Of a stretch of DNA of 64,000 nt, positions 51,231 to 61,500 are shown in pieces. This DNA is from Leptolyngbya sp. SIOISBB. GTDB lineage: Bacteria; Cyanobacteriota; Cyanobacteriia; Phormidesmidales; Phormidesmidaceae. The notes beneath the pieces were generated by a model. The model ran no database searches. It was not told the origin of the DNA and saw nothing but the letters and a program-made list of their open reading frames with translations. The DNA lies in contig JAAHII010000001.1 of the NCBI GenBank assembly GCA_010671905.1, forward strand, positions 4,712,001 to 4,776,000. Direction: 5' to 3'. The stretch's first letter is position 1; each line of letters starts with the position of its first letter. The position numbers and the translations under genes are program-made.

Positions 51231-53369
51231 ATGACAAACTCGCTTTTTATTAGCACTGCCGAAGCGGGCAGCGGCAAGGCGTTGGTGTCCTTGGGCATTA
51301 TCGAACTCTTGTTGCGACGTACGACACGGGTACATTTCTTTCGACCGTTGATTCAGGCAACGGAGCCTACGGAGTCAGCGTTTGTGGAAGGACAGGATCA
51401 GGATGAAGATATTCACCTGATCGTTAGCCACTTTGACTTGAAGCAGAGTTATGAAGAATCTTTTGGGCTGCGATCGCGAGAGGCCCAAGACTTAGTCGCC
51501 CAGCATCGCACCGACGAAGTCATCGACACCATTATTCGCAAGTTTAAGACCTTGGAATCGCGAGGCGACTTTTTGCTGTGTGAAGGCTCCGATTATTTGA
51601 CTGAAAGTTTTGCGTTTGAGTTTAGCTTTAACCAAGAAATTGCTAAAAACCTGGGGGCACCCGTGTTGATCTTGGGGAATGCCTACAATCGCTCTTTAGA
51701 GGAAGCCGTTGGCCCGGTTGAGCTCGCCGTCGATGCTTATCAAGATGTCGGCTGTGATATTGCGGGCATTATTCTCAACAATGCGGCCGCCGAACTCGTC
51801 AATCCTCTCAAAGAAGAGCTATTTCGCCGGTTTGGCATGCGCGGGCTGCTCTTGTCGGTGATTCCGCATCACCCCAGGCTGGCGAGTCCGCGGATGCGAG
51901 ATATTGCCACGCAACTGCAGGCCCAAGTGCTGTACGGCCGCAAGCGGCTCAAAAACCTCGCAACCAGGCGGATTGTGGCGGCCATGCAACTGCAAAACTG
52001 TCTCAATCGCTTGGAGCCCAATTCCCTGGTGATTACGCCTGGCGATCGCGGGGACATGATTGCAGGCATGTTGCAGGCCCACCAATCCACCAGCTATCCT
52101 CCATTGGCTGGGTTGTTACTCTCCACGGGGATGCAGCCGGATCCGGCGATCGCCCGATTGATCGAAGGGATTCCCGATCCACTGCCCATCCTTTCTGTTG
52201 AGACTGACACGTACACCACCGCTGCCCAGGTGAATGAAGTCCACAGCACTCTTTGGCCTGACGACCGCGAAAAAATTGATCTCAGCATTCAAACCTTTGA
52301 TCAGCACGTTGATCTGAATCGATTAGAACAGCAGATCAGCGCGGTGCGGGTGCGGGGCATGACGCCCAAAATGTTTACTTACAACCTGATGGAACGGGCA
52401 AAGTCGCAACTGCAGCACATCGTTTTGCCAGAGTCCTATGATCCTCGCATCCTTAAGGCGGCGGCCACGTTAGTCAGTCGGGGCATCGTTAAGCTCACGC
52501 TGTTAGGTCAGCGTCAAGATATCCAACGTGTGGTCGATAAATATCAGATACGCCTCGACTTAGAGCAAGTCAATGTCGTGTACCCGTCTGCTAGTGAGGC
52601 TTTGAAAGACTATGCTCAAACCTTTTTTGAGCTGCGCCAGCACAAAGGCGTCACGCTAGACAACGCTCTGGATGTGATGATGGACGTCTCTTACTTTGGC
52701 ACCATGATGGTTTACCAGGGCGATGCCGATGGTATGGTATCGGGGGCGGTGCATACAACTCAGCATACGATTCGGCCAGCGTTGCAGTTTGTCAAAACCC
52801 AGCCCGGATTTTCGGTGGTGTCGTCAGTCTTTTTGATGTGCCTAGAACAGCGGGTGCTGGTGTATGGCGACTGTGCCATTAATCCCAACCCGACGGCAGA
52901 GCAACTGGCAGAAATTGCGATTTCCTCAGCCGATACGGCTCGCACCTTTGGTGTCGATCCCAAGGTGGCGCTACTCTCCTATTCATCGGGCGAGTCGGGC
53001 AAAGGCGAAGAAGTGGAAAAGGTCAGAGCCGCGACCAAACTTGCTCGGGAACGCCGTCCTGATTTGTTGCTAGAAGGACCGATTCAATACGATGCAGCGG
53101 TTGATCCGGAAGTCGGGGCGCAAAAAATGGAGGGTTCAGCAGTCGCTGGTAAAGCCACGGTGCTGATCTTCCCTGATTTGAATACGGGCAACAACACCTA
53201 CAAAGCCGTGCAGCGGGAAACGGGGGCGATCGCGATCGGGCCAGTACTACAAGGACTCCGCAAACCCGTCAATGACCTCAGTCGTGGTTGTACCGTCGAA
53301 GACATTATCAATACAGTTGCCATTACCGCTGTGCAGGCGCAAACGGCTCAAGAGGCTCTGCCAGTATGA
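51231..53369 (+). CDS. pta: Phosphate acetyltransferase, long form
   Basis: 712 residues: an N-terminal P-loop-like domain (FISTAEAGSGKALVSLG), a DRTGG middle domain (about 220-330), and the C-terminal phosphotransacetylase domain (about 385-705) with VLPESYDPRILKAA, GDADGMVSGAVHTT and FPDLNTGNNTYKAVQRE. It interconverts acetyl-CoA and acetyl phosphate. No ackA gene is adjacent. Confidence 0.95.
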   Translation: MTNSLFISTAEAGSGKALVSLGIIELLLRRTTRVHFFRPLIQATEPTESAFVEGQDQDEDIHLIVSHFDLKQSYEESFGLRSREAQDLVAQHRTDEVIDTIIRKFKTLESRGDFLLCEGSDYLTESFAFEFSFNQEIAKNLGAPVLILGNAYNRSLEEAVGPVELAVDAYQDVGCDIAGIILNNAAAELVNPLKEELFRRFGMRGLLLSVIPHHPRLASPRMRDIATQLQAQVLYGRKRLKNLATRRIVAAMQLQNCLNRLEPNSLVITPGDRGDMIAGMLQAHQSTSYPPLAGLLLSTGMQPDPAIARLIEGIPDPLPILSVETDTYTTAAQVNEVHSTLWPDDREKIDLSIQTFDQHVDLNRLEQQISAVRVRGMTPKMFTYNLMERAKSQLQHIVLPESYDPRILKAAATLVSRGIVKLTLLGQRQDIQRVVDKYQIRLDLEQVNVVYPSASEALKDYAQTFFELRQHKGVTLDNALDVMMDVSYFGTMMVYQGDADGMVSGAVHTTQHTIRPALQFVKTQPGFSVVSSVFLMCLEQRVLVYGDCAINPNPTAEQLAEIAISSADTARTFGVDPKVALLSYSSGESGKGEEVEKVRAATKLARERRPDLLLEGPIQYDAAVDPEVGAQKMEGSAVAGKATVLIFPDLNTGNNTYKAVQRETGAIAIGPVLQGLRKPVNDLSRGCTVEDIINTVAITAVQAQTAQEALPV

Positions 53370-53782
53370 GACGGTAAGACCAATCTTCATGCGACTGGCG
53401 GCAGTTCTTTGCAAGAGCTGTGCCTAGCTCATAGACGGATGACTTGGCGACTTGTCGGTACAAGGCGGTTCACTATTGCAGCAGAGAAGTTGGTCAAGAC
53501 ATTTACGGGCTGGTTTTTTCGAGGCCCTTGGGGGCAGGCCCCCAAACCCCCGACGTGGGGAACTCGACTTCCCCACCCCCCTCGCAAAATTCACTCAAGC
53601 TGCGAAAGCCGAGTGAGGTGCCTCAACCACTTGGAGAGGATTAAGGGTTGGAGAGCGCTCGCCAACATCCTGATGAATTATTCAGGCTACGAATACTTCG
53701 TATGCAATATGACAATCCCCATCAGCCGCTATCACGCCGCTGGTGGGGATTTATCGATTTCTGGGCAATTCGTGACAACCGA
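53370..53782. other. Intergenic region with GC-rich hairpins
   Basis: 413 bases between the convergent pta and mddA-like genes. No supported gene. The hairpin pair at 53528-53576 is the main feature and may end transcription from one side. Confidence 0.5.
53528..53576. repeat. Two adjacent GC-rich inverted repeats, REP-like
   Basis: TTGGGGGC/GCCCCCAA at 53528-53545 (two-base loop) and GTGGGGAA/TTCCCCAC at 53555-53576 (six-base loop). No T-run follows on either side. This resembles a small dispersed palindromic element of cyanobacterial genomes. Confidence 0.55.
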
Positions 53783-54559
53783 TTAACGGGCCGTCCGTTT
53801 CTTCGCAAAGGGAATCAGCATGGGCACTTGGCGACGATAAGTCACGTAATTTTGCCCATGAGTGGTGATCAGGTCACGCTCTTCGAATGGAATCGCCACC
53901 AAAATATAGGCGGTGGTAATCAGTGCAAAGACTAAATGGGTAACTGTCATGGTGGGGGTGGCCCAAAAGGCAAATAACCAACCGACGTACAGCGGATGAC
54001 GCACCACTTTGTAAAGACCAGGGGTGGCAAACTTCAGGGGCGTATACTCCCGACCAATCAGGTTGCAATACACCTGGCGCAGGCCAAACAAATCAAAGTG
54101 ATTAATCAAAAACGTCGATACCAAAACTAGCAACCAGCCAAATGCATAGAGTGCATAGAGGATGGCCTGACCGACTGGGTTTTGGACATCCCAAATAGTG
54201 ATGCCCAATGGCTGCCAGAAGGCGAAGAGGGCAATCAAGCACAGACTGGAAAACAAAACGTACGTGCTGCGCTCGACGGCCTGGGGGACGATACGAGTCC
54301 AAGCGCGCTTAAAGGCGGGACGGGCCATGACACTATGCTGAATGCCAAATATGCCTAACAGGGCGATGTTGATGAGTAGGGCCTGGTAAAACGGTAGGGC
54401 AGGCAAAGCATCAATGGTTTTGGGCACCACTAAGTTACCAACAAACCCAATGGCATATAAAAACGTCACGAAAAAGATGGCGTAGCAAATTAGGCCATAA
54501 ATAAAGGCGGTAATTCGGCTAAGACGGTTGCTTTGGGGGACGATCGCTTGAGTCGTCAT
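53783..54559 (-). CDS. mddA: Methanethiol S-methyltransferase-like membrane protein
   Basis: 258 residues with five or six membrane segments. FGIQHSVMARPAFKRAWTRIVPQAVERSTYVLF, STFLINHFDLFGLRQV and YKVVRHPLYVGWLFAFWATPTM fit MddA, a NnrU/isoprenylcysteine-methyltransferase relative that converts methanethiol to dimethyl sulfide. The enzymatic role is by family resemblance. Confidence 0.8.
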   Translation of the reverse strand: MTTQAIVPQSNRLSRITAFIYGLICYAIFFVTFLYAIGFVGNLVVPKTIDALPALPFYQALLINIALLGIFGIQHSVMARPAFKRAWTRIVPQAVERSTYVLFSSLCLIALFAFWQPLGITIWDVQNPVGQAILYALYAFGWLLVLVSTFLINHFDLFGLRQVYCNLIGREYTPLKFATPGLYKVVRHPLYVGWLFAFWATPTMTVTHLVFALITTAYILVAIPFEERDLITTHGQNYVTYRRQVPMLIPFAKKRTAR

Positions 54560-54907
54560 AGTACAAAGTCTCCTAAAAGTGAAAAGGACAAGCGGGTGCA
54601 GTTTGCGAGCTTGTGAGGTTCACCATAGGAAGCCAATGAGAAGACCCCGAGAATACAAAGAGAACTTCGAGAGAAGACGTTAGCGATGTCACGAACCAAT
54701 GGTTCTGTATGCGCAAATCTGTTGGCACAAAGGTCCCATAATTTTGGATGTACGTAGTTGATAATTGGCTGGGTTAACCTTGAAGCGGTTTCTCATCGAA
54801 CTATCAGAAATCGTTCACATAGCTTTTAGGGAATGCCGCGACAGTAGAAAAAGTTGGCTGCTGTGTAGCACTCATTTCCCCCTTGGCGATCACTCTTCCT
54901 TAGGCCT
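54560..54907. other. Divergent intergenic region mddA-bcsA
   Basis: 348 bases with promoters of two divergent genes. No additional gene seen. No clear box could be fixed. Confidence 0.4.
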
Positions 54908-57154
54908 ATGACTTCAGCAAGACTTTCCCGCCAGCAATGGCGTCCGCAATTGGCCACGTTGTTCATGGTGGGCACTTTGGCGATCTCTGCCGGCATCGCG
55001 ATCGCCTGGTTTGCTGGGAATGGTGTCATCACGACCATTTTTGAACAGTTGGATTATTTGCAGCAGCATCCCCCGACTTGGGCGATGACGCCGATGGCAA
55101 TTGGTAACTATTTCTGGTTTTGGGCCACGGCACTGATGCTGTTGGTGTGGTTGATTATGCGAGTTTCGCCGACGCCCCAAACCTGGTCACGCACCATTGT
55201 GGTGGGCATTTTGGGCGTGTTAACCCTGCGATATCTCATCTGGCGCACCACCTCAACGCTCAATCTCGGGACTCCGCTGAATGGCATCTTTAGCTTGGGC
55301 CTATTGGCATTAGAGCTGCTGATCCTCTTTAGTGGGTTGGTGCAGCTCTTTTTGCTATTGCGGGTGCGCGATCGCCGCAAAGCCGCCGACCAATTGGCTC
55401 AGACAGTCAGCAGTGGTGAGTATCGCCCCACGGTAGACGTGCTGATTCCGACCTATGATGAGCCAGAATTCATTTTGCGGCGGACAATTATCGGCTGTCA
55501 GGCCTTAGACTACGAACCCAAGACGGTCTATCTGCTTGACGATACTCGTCGTCCTGCGATTCAAGCCCTCGCCGCAGAACTGGGCTGTGAGTACATCACC
55601 CGTTCTAATAATGATCACGCCAAAGCGGGCAACCTCAACCATGCCATTCCTCAAACCCAGGGAGAGTTGTTGGTGTGTTTTGATGCCGACTTTGTGCCCA
55701 CGAGAAATTTTCTCACTCGCACGGTGGGTTTTTTCCAGGATCCGCATGTGGGCTTAGTGCAAACCCCCCAGAGCTTTTACAATCCCGACCCGATCGCCCG
55801 CAATCTGGGATTAGAAGATGTACTCACGCCTGAAGAAGAGGTGTTTTATCGCCAAATTCAGCGAGTGCGGGATGGCGCGGGCGCGGTGGTCTGTGCGGGG
55901 ACATCCTTTGTGATGCGGAAGTCTGCCCTAGCAGACATTGGCGGCTTCGTCACAGAAGCCGTGAGTGAAGACTTCTTCACCGGTATTCAACTCGCTGCCA
56001 AGGGCTATCGACTGGTTTATCTCAACGAAAAACTGAGTGCAGGTCTCGCCGCCGAAAATATTGCCGCCCATGCGCTCCAGCGGGTGCGGTGGGAACAGGG
56101 CACACTGCAAGCCTTTTTTATCAAGTCCAATCCGGTGACGATTCCCGGATTGACCCCGATCCAGCGGCTCGCCTATTTTGAGGGCCTGATCCACTGGTTT
56201 AGCAGCATCGCCCGCGTCGGCTTTTTGCTGATGCCCCTAGCCTACGCCTTCCTGAACGTGATTCCCTTGCGCGCGACAGAAGCTGAATTGCTGTACTTCT
56301 TTCTGCCGTTTTACCTGGTGCAGCTGAGTGTCTTTTCCTGGTTGAATTACCGATCGCGATCGGCGCTACTCTCTGATGTGTATTCCCTGGTGTTGGCGTT
56401 TCCCCTGGCGATTACCGTTTTTCAAGTGATGGTGCGTCCCTTTAGCAAAGGGTTTAAGGTGACGCCAAAAGGGACTGCTAGCGATCGCTACCGTTTCAAC
56501 TGGGCGCTGGCCTGGCCCTTGGTGCTGGTCTTTGGCCTGACGGCGCTGAGTTTGTGGATCAACCTCGGGCATTGTCTCGTGACGATGGCTAATCCTGTTG
56601 ATCACTGGCGCGGATTGGGAATTAGCTGGCTATGGAGTGGCTACAACCTAATCATGCTAGGACTCGCCTTGCTGATTTTGCTCGATGCGCCCCGTCCGAC
56701 ACCTTATGAATGGTTTACCTTACGCCGAGTAGCGAAGCTGCAGCTCACCACACCTGACGGCACCTCAACCACCGTTTGGGGAACGACCACGATGATTTCC
56801 GAGGTGTCGGCAGAGGTGCAACTCACCAAAGCTGATACTCTGCCGACAGAGGTTGATACCGGTCAAGAAATCGTTCTAGAACTGGTCGATGAGCACTGCA
56901 CTTTGCCCACCAACCTGGTTCAGCAGCGTTCAGAAGACGGCTTACCCACCTTGACGCTGCAGTTCGCCCCCTTGGCTTTGCCCCAACAGCGCCGACTGAC
57001 AGAACTGCTATTTTGCCGTCCGGGCCAGTGGCAAAGTCGGTGTTCGCCCAATGAGTTGCAATCGCTTTGGCTAATTTTGACCTCTCTAGTGCGGCCTCGC
57101 TTTCTCACGAATCGGCATCTGCAGCCCAAGCCCGTCATTCTGACTCGCGGTTAG
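54908..57154 (+). CDS. bcsA: Cellulose synthase catalytic subunit-like (BcsA)
   Basis: 748 residues. Membrane segments at both sides of a GT2 core with PTYDEPEFILRRT (about 180), DADF (about 258), SEDFFTG (about 352) and QRVRW (Q-x-x-RW, about 390). C-terminal residues from about 600 look like a PilZ domain, but the R-x-x-x-R and D-x-S-x-x-G signature is degenerate (RRVAK, ISEVSAEV). It should polymerise glucose from UDP-glucose at the plasma membrane. No bcsB or cellulase gene is adjacent. Confidence 0.85.
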   Translation: MTSARLSRQQWRPQLATLFMVGTLAISAGIAIAWFAGNGVITTIFEQLDYLQQHPPTWAMTPMAIGNYFWFWATALMLLVWLIMRVSPTPQTWSRTIVVGILGVLTLRYLIWRTTSTLNLGTPLNGIFSLGLLALELLILFSGLVQLFLLLRVRDRRKAADQLAQTVSSGEYRPTVDVLIPTYDEPEFILRRTIIGCQALDYEPKTVYLLDDTRRPAIQALAAELGCEYITRSNNDHAKAGNLNHAIPQTQGELLVCFDADFVPTRNFLTRTVGFFQDPHVGLVQTPQSFYNPDPIARNLGLEDVLTPEEEVFYRQIQRVRDGAGAVVCAGTSFVMRKSALADIGGFVTEAVSEDFFTGIQLAAKGYRLVYLNEKLSAGLAAENIAAHALQRVRWEQGTLQAFFIKSNPVTIPGLTPIQRLAYFEGLIHWFSSIARVGFLLMPLAYAFLNVIPLRATEAELLYFFLPFYLVQLSVFSWLNYRSRSALLSDVYSLVLAFPLAITVFQVMVRPFSKGFKVTPKGTASDRYRFNWALAWPLVLVFGLTALSLWINLGHCLVTMANPVDHWRGLGISWLWSGYNLIMLGLALLILLDAPRPTPYEWFTLRRVAKLQLTTPDGTSTTVWGTTTMISEVSAEVQLTKADTLPTEVDTGQEIVLELVDEHCTLPTNLVQQRSEDGLPTLTLQFAPLALPQQRRLTELLFCRPGQWQSRCSPNELQSLWLILTSLVRPRFLTNRHLQPKPVILTRG

Positions 57155-57644
57155 TCTGTTATAGGGAGTAGGGAATAGGGATAGGAATGATTCTCTACAG
57201 GGAGAAAATTAGCTATGACCCGGCATCTCCGTTAGACTTCAAAATGAACGCAACATAAAAATGAGAGTTTCACCTTTTTTCTTTGTCGAGAGAATCAGCC
57301 CTAGGAATAGGGCGGCTTGATTCTACTGCATGTCGCTAGCAGCGTGTTATTGAAGGGGAATTTTTCAGCCTTCCTGCAACGTGATGACAACCCGTTGGGT
57401 AGGCTTTCTACAGCAAACTGCAGTTTGGTCAGGCCATTCCAGATGACTGAAACCACCATCCGCTGAGCTTTTCAACTCCGAATTCTGGATTCCGAATTCT
57501 GCTATAGCCTGCCAGGCTCCCCCGATCGCCCCAGCACAGCCAGGGCGATCATCAAACCTCTCGCGGAAATTTGAGTATTCTGTCGGGATAATTTGTCATC
57601 ATAGGCGGGAGGGCGTGCTGCCCTCTGCGTGAGCCCCCAAGCCG
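57155..57644. other. Intergenic region bcsA-U32
   Basis: 490 bases without a supported gene. A direct repeat CCGAATTCTG occurs twice near 57480-57501. Upstream of the U32 gene a promoter is expected but not identified. Confidence 0.45.
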
Positions 57645-60182
57645 ATGTCATCTATTCAAAATAATCCTGCTACTGCTGTTGAAACAGCGATCGCGCTCCC
57701 TGAACTGCTGGCCCCAGCCGGTAACTGGGACTGCGCCAAAGCCGCTGTCGAAAATGGTGCAGATGCCATTTACTTTGGACTAGATCGCTTCAACGCCCGG
57801 ATGCGGGCGGACAACTTTACGGAAGCTGATTTGCCTGACCTGATGACTTTTTTACATCGTCGGGGAGTGAAAGGCTACATCACGCTGAATACGCTTATTT
57901 TCACAGCGGAACTACCGGCCATTGAGCAATATCTGCGGACGGTGATTGCGGCGGGGGTGGATGCGGCGATCGTTCAAGATATTGGCCTGTGTCGCCTAAT
58001 CCGCGAATTGTCGCCGGACTTTCCCATTCACGCGTCGACGCAGATGACGGTGACCAGCGCGGCGGGCGTCGCGTTTGTCCAAGAACTGGGCTGTCAGCTC
58101 GTCGTTCTAGCGCGGGAAACATCGCTGAAAGAGATCAACCGCATTCAGCAGCAGCTCAGCGATCGCGCCATCGCCATGCCGTTAGAAGTTTTTGTCCATG
58201 GGGCGTTGTGTGTCGCCTATTCGGGACAGTGCCTCACCAGCGAAGCCCTGGGTGGCCGCTCTGCCAACCGAGGGGAATGTGCCCAAGCTTGCCGTATGAC
58301 CTATGACTTGATTGCCGATGGTCATCCAGTCGATGTCGGCGATCGCCAATATTTGCTAAGTCCCCAAGATTTGTCGGGCCTGCCCGTGCTGGCGGAACTC
58401 ATCACTGCTGGGGTGTCTTGCCTGAAAATTGAAGGCCGCCTGAAAGCGCCGGAATATGTGGCGAACGTCACCCAGGTCTACCGCCGCGCGTTGGATCAAG
58501 TGGCCGCTCAGATTGTGCCCGATGCCCCCACCCCGCCACGCTACCAACCCACTGACGATGAAAGCTATCGATTGGAAATGGCCTTTTCTCGCGGGCTCTA
58601 CACCGGATGGTTTGAGGGCATTGATAACCAATCCCTCATCCATGCCCGCTTTGGCAAAAAACGGGGCGTCTATCTCGGCAAGGTGAAAAAAATCGATAAA
58701 GAGGGCGTCACTCTGAAACTGCTAGCTCCCGTGAAAGCAGGCGATGGTGTGGTGTTTGATAACGGACATCCCGCCGCGAAAGAGGAAGGTGGGCGAGTAT
58801 ATGCGGTGCAGCGCCAGGGCAAGACCACCCTACTGACCTTTGGCCGCCGCGATGTAGATCTTAGTCGCCTCCACGTCCGTGACTATGTTTGGAAAACCAG
58901 CGATCCGGAACTGGATAAGACCGTGCGGCAAAGCTATGCGGGTGATACTCCCAAGTTTCAACAACCCATCACAATGGAGATTTATGGTGCTGTGGATCAG
59001 CCGCTGATGGCGATCGCCCGTGATCGGCAAGGTCACATTGCCCAAGCTGAGTCGGCGATGTTGCTGGTTAGTGCTCACAGCAAACCCCTCAGCACTGAAA
59101 AGCTGACGCAACAATTTAGCCGATTGGGCAACACGCCGTTCCAGCTAGAGGAACTGGTGAATCACGTTGAGGGTGACGTGATGTTGCCCGTTAGTGAACT
59201 GAATCGACTGCGACGTTCTTTGGTAGAAGCGTTAGACGAGCAGCGATCGCGGCTTCAAGTGTGGCAACTGGCAGCAACGCCCATTTTGCCAACGCTGCTA
59301 CCCATCTCGGAGGTCACCCCGATCGCCCAGCCGGAACTCATTGCAATGGTGCGGAACCAAGCGCAGCTGGCCGCCGCGATCGCCACGGATGTCTCAACGG
59401 TCTACTGCGAGTTAGAAAACCCCGCTGCCTACAAAGACTTGGTGCAGTGGTTCCGGCAGCATCGGCGCTCTGAGGCGCAAACGATCTGGGTCGCGCCGCC
59501 CCGCATCACCAAGCCGCTGGAAAACTACATTTTGGAGCAGGTGGCGCGATCGCAGGCCGATGGGTATTTAGTCCGCAACTATGATCATTTGGCCTGGTTC
59601 CAAAATCAGCCCTGTATTGGCGACTTCTCGTTGAATGTGGCGAATCCCCTCACCGCCGCCTATTTCAAAGAACAGTATGGTCTGGAACGACTCACCGCTT
59701 CCTACGACCTCAATATTGATCAGCTCGAATCGCTGCTGCGGGGCAGCCCTGCCGACTGGTACGAAATCACGCTGCACCAGCATATGCCCCTGTTTCATAT
59801 GGAGCCCTGCGTTTTTTGTGCCTTCCTTTCCGATGGCAAAGACTTTCGCGATTGTGGCCGTCCCTGTGAAACTCAGACCGTGACCCTACGCGATCGCACC
59901 GGCACTGAACACGTTCTGCAAGCCGACGCCGGATGCCGCAATACCCTCTACAACGGCGTTGCCCAAACCGGGGCGGAATATGCCCAACGGCTAATTAAGG
60001 CGGGAGCACGACAGTTTCGCATTGAGTTCCTCAACGAGTCGCCTCAGCAGGTTTCACAAACCCTGCAGCACTACCAACAGTTACTCTCCGGTGACTTATC
60101 GGGAGGCAAGCTCTGGAAAAAGCTGAAGCTGCAAAGCAAGCTCGGCGTCACCCGTGGCCCCCTGGATAAAGACCAGCATTAG
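57645..60182 (+). CDS. Peptidase U32 family protein, long form
   Basis: 845 residues. LLAPAGNWDCAKAAVENGADAIYFG opens the U32 domain, with EVFVHGALCVAYSGQC and RGECAQACRMTYDL bearing the conserved cysteines, and CLKIEGRLKAPEYVANVT. A DUF3656-like region (about 350-460) and a second U32-like half with MEPCVFCAFLSDGKDFRDCGRPCE follow. Relatives (RlhA, TrhP, UbiU) hydroxylate RNA or quinones using Fe-S clusters, so a hydroxylase role is more likely than proteolysis. Confidence 0.9.
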   Translation: MSSIQNNPATAVETAIALPELLAPAGNWDCAKAAVENGADAIYFGLDRFNARMRADNFTEADLPDLMTFLHRRGVKGYITLNTLIFTAELPAIEQYLRTVIAAGVDAAIVQDIGLCRLIRELSPDFPIHASTQMTVTSAAGVAFVQELGCQLVVLARETSLKEINRIQQQLSDRAIAMPLEVFVHGALCVAYSGQCLTSEALGGRSANRGECAQACRMTYDLIADGHPVDVGDRQYLLSPQDLSGLPVLAELITAGVSCLKIEGRLKAPEYVANVTQVYRRALDQVAAQIVPDAPTPPRYQPTDDESYRLEMAFSRGLYTGWFEGIDNQSLIHARFGKKRGVYLGKVKKIDKEGVTLKLLAPVKAGDGVVFDNGHPAAKEEGGRVYAVQRQGKTTLLTFGRRDVDLSRLHVRDYVWKTSDPELDKTVRQSYAGDTPKFQQPITMEIYGAVDQPLMAIARDRQGHIAQAESAMLLVSAHSKPLSTEKLTQQFSRLGNTPFQLEELVNHVEGDVMLPVSELNRLRRSLVEALDEQRSRLQVWQLAATPILPTLLPISEVTPIAQPELIAMVRNQAQLAAAIATDVSTVYCELENPAAYKDLVQWFRQHRRSEAQTIWVAPPRITKPLENYILEQVARSQADGYLVRNYDHLAWFQNQPCIGDFSLNVANPLTAAYFKEQYGLERLTASYDLNIDQLESLLRGSPADWYEITLHQHMPLFHMEPCVFCAFLSDGKDFRDCGRPCETQTVTLRDRTGTEHVLQADAGCRNTLYNGVAQTGAEYAQRLIKAGARQFRIEFLNESPQQVSQTLQHYQQLLSGDLSGGKLWKKLKLQSKLGVTRGPLDKDQH

Positions 60183-60243
60183 CGATCGCTCTGCCACTAA
60201 TCGACACTGACTAAAATAGAGACACCGTAGGAAAGGCCCGCCG

Positions 60244-60846
60244 ATGGTTCAACTCCAATCCCAACGCCTCAAGCCCCCCTTTCCAGACCAACGGATTGTC
60301 CATTCCGGCATTACCTGGCAGCAGTTTAAGCTGATTCAGTCCGGCTTTGGCGACACTCGTAACGTGCGCCTGTTTTACTACAACAACACTGTCGAAATCA
60401 TCCTGCCGGGGCGCGATCACGAATTTTTTAAATCCATCATCGGCTTTCTACTAGAGTTGTTTTGCCTAGAAACAGGCACCGAATTTGAACCCCTCGGTTC
60501 CACGACTCAAGAACGAGAAGATGAAGCCGCCGCCGAACCGGATGAGTCCTACTGTTTTGGTACATCTAAGCCTACCCCCGACTTAGTTATCGAAGTCATT
60601 TTCAGCAGCAGCAGCCTCAAAAAGCTGCCTCTCTACCGAGCGTTGAACATTCCCGAAGTGTGGTTTTGGGAAGACGGTGTATTTAGCCTTTATCGCCTGC
60701 GGGGTAATGACTATGAACCCATCACCCAAAGCGACGTTTCTGAATTGGCCACTCTGGATATAGAGGTGCTGACCCGCTGTGTGTTAATTGCCCAAACCTC
60801 ACGACTCGATGCTGCCAAGACGCTCCGCAAGGCACTCAAGCCTTAG
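60244..60846 (+). CDS. Uma2-family (DUF820) putative endonuclease
   Basis: 200 residues. The PD-(D/E)xK-like core is visible in KPTPDLVIEVIFSSSS and LPLYRALNIPEVWFWEDG. The family is greatly expanded in cyanobacteria and of uncertain function. Confidence 0.85.
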   Translation: MVQLQSQRLKPPFPDQRIVHSGITWQQFKLIQSGFGDTRNVRLFYYNNTVEIILPGRDHEFFKSIIGFLLELFCLETGTEFEPLGSTTQEREDEAAAEPDESYCFGTSKPTPDLVIEVIFSSSSLKKLPLYRALNIPEVWFWEDGVFSLYRLRGNDYEPITQSDVSELATLDIEVLTRCVLIAQTSRLDAAKTLRKALKP

Positions 60847-61227
60847 CAATCCAATTAGTTCCAGTGAGAAGACTCGTACCGCATAAGGCGATCGCTATGC
60901 TCATCTGTGCTCATACCAATTTGTTTTTGAACTGTCCCACATAGCTTCTGTCGGGGATTCGCCTGACTCGGAAGCAGCTACAGAACCAACCAAAATTTCT
61001 GAACTTTGGAGATGGCATATTTCAAAGCTAAAACCGGATGACTTGTCGAGCCGGTGAAAACCACTACGTCAAGCACTTTCAGGGGCTAACCGACAACGTC
61101 ACGTATACCGCTCTGCAGATTGAATTCACTAAGGTTGATGAGTTTCATTCTGTGATCAGGTTTTGCCCACAAACCGTTATCCCAGATAGCTGTCCCAATT
61201 GAGGAACCCACCCAACGCCGAAGAGAA
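60847..61227. other. Intergenic stretch after Uma2
   Basis: 381 bases; short open frames on the minus strand (61086-61316) overlap the next gene and are not supported. Nothing else is seen. Confidence 0.4.
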
Positions 61228-61500
61228 TTAGCGCCCCGTGTGTGGCCAATAGTTGCTTGCCTGAAACCAGTACTTAGGCTGTGGCGGTGCGGGCTTTTTC
61301 TCTGGTTCTGGTTCATCGGCCCAGGAAACTGTCATGGCTCTAGGGCGATCTTCACGTAGAAACCACTCGCGACACGCCTCAAGGTCCAAAACCTGTTCGT
61401 CGGGGTTCGTCGGGGATGGGCGTTTGGTGACGCGAGAGATCCATTGATTACCCTGCATCAGGTAGATCGCTTTACTCGTCTGCTTGATCCAAGTGCTCAT
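61228..61500 (-). CDS. Small hypothetical protein
   Basis: 90 residues from ATG 61500. An N-terminal strand region (WIKQTSKAIYLMQGNQWISRV), then VLDLEACREWFLRED and a Pro/Lys-rich C-terminus (PEPEKKPAPPQPKYWF). Small cyanobacterial proteins of this look are common; not recognised. Confidence 0.6.
   Translation of the reverse strand: MSTWIKQTSKAIYLMQGNQWISRVTKRPSPTNPDEQVLDLEACREWFLREDRPRAMTVSWADEPEPEKKPAPPQPKYWFQASNYWPHTGR

Noticed and set aside
51231-53369. ParA-like or dethiobiotin synthase reading of the pta N-terminus
   Set aside because: The C-terminal phosphotransacetylase domain and DRTGG region show this is long-form Pta, whose N-terminus is P-loop-like.
53409-53786. Open frames across the convergent gap after pta
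   Set aside because: They run through the double hairpin and overlap the mddA-like 3' end.
57645-60182. Collagenase-type protease
   Set aside because: U32 proteins with these cysteine sets are better explained as Fe-S hydroxylases; proteolysis is unlikely.
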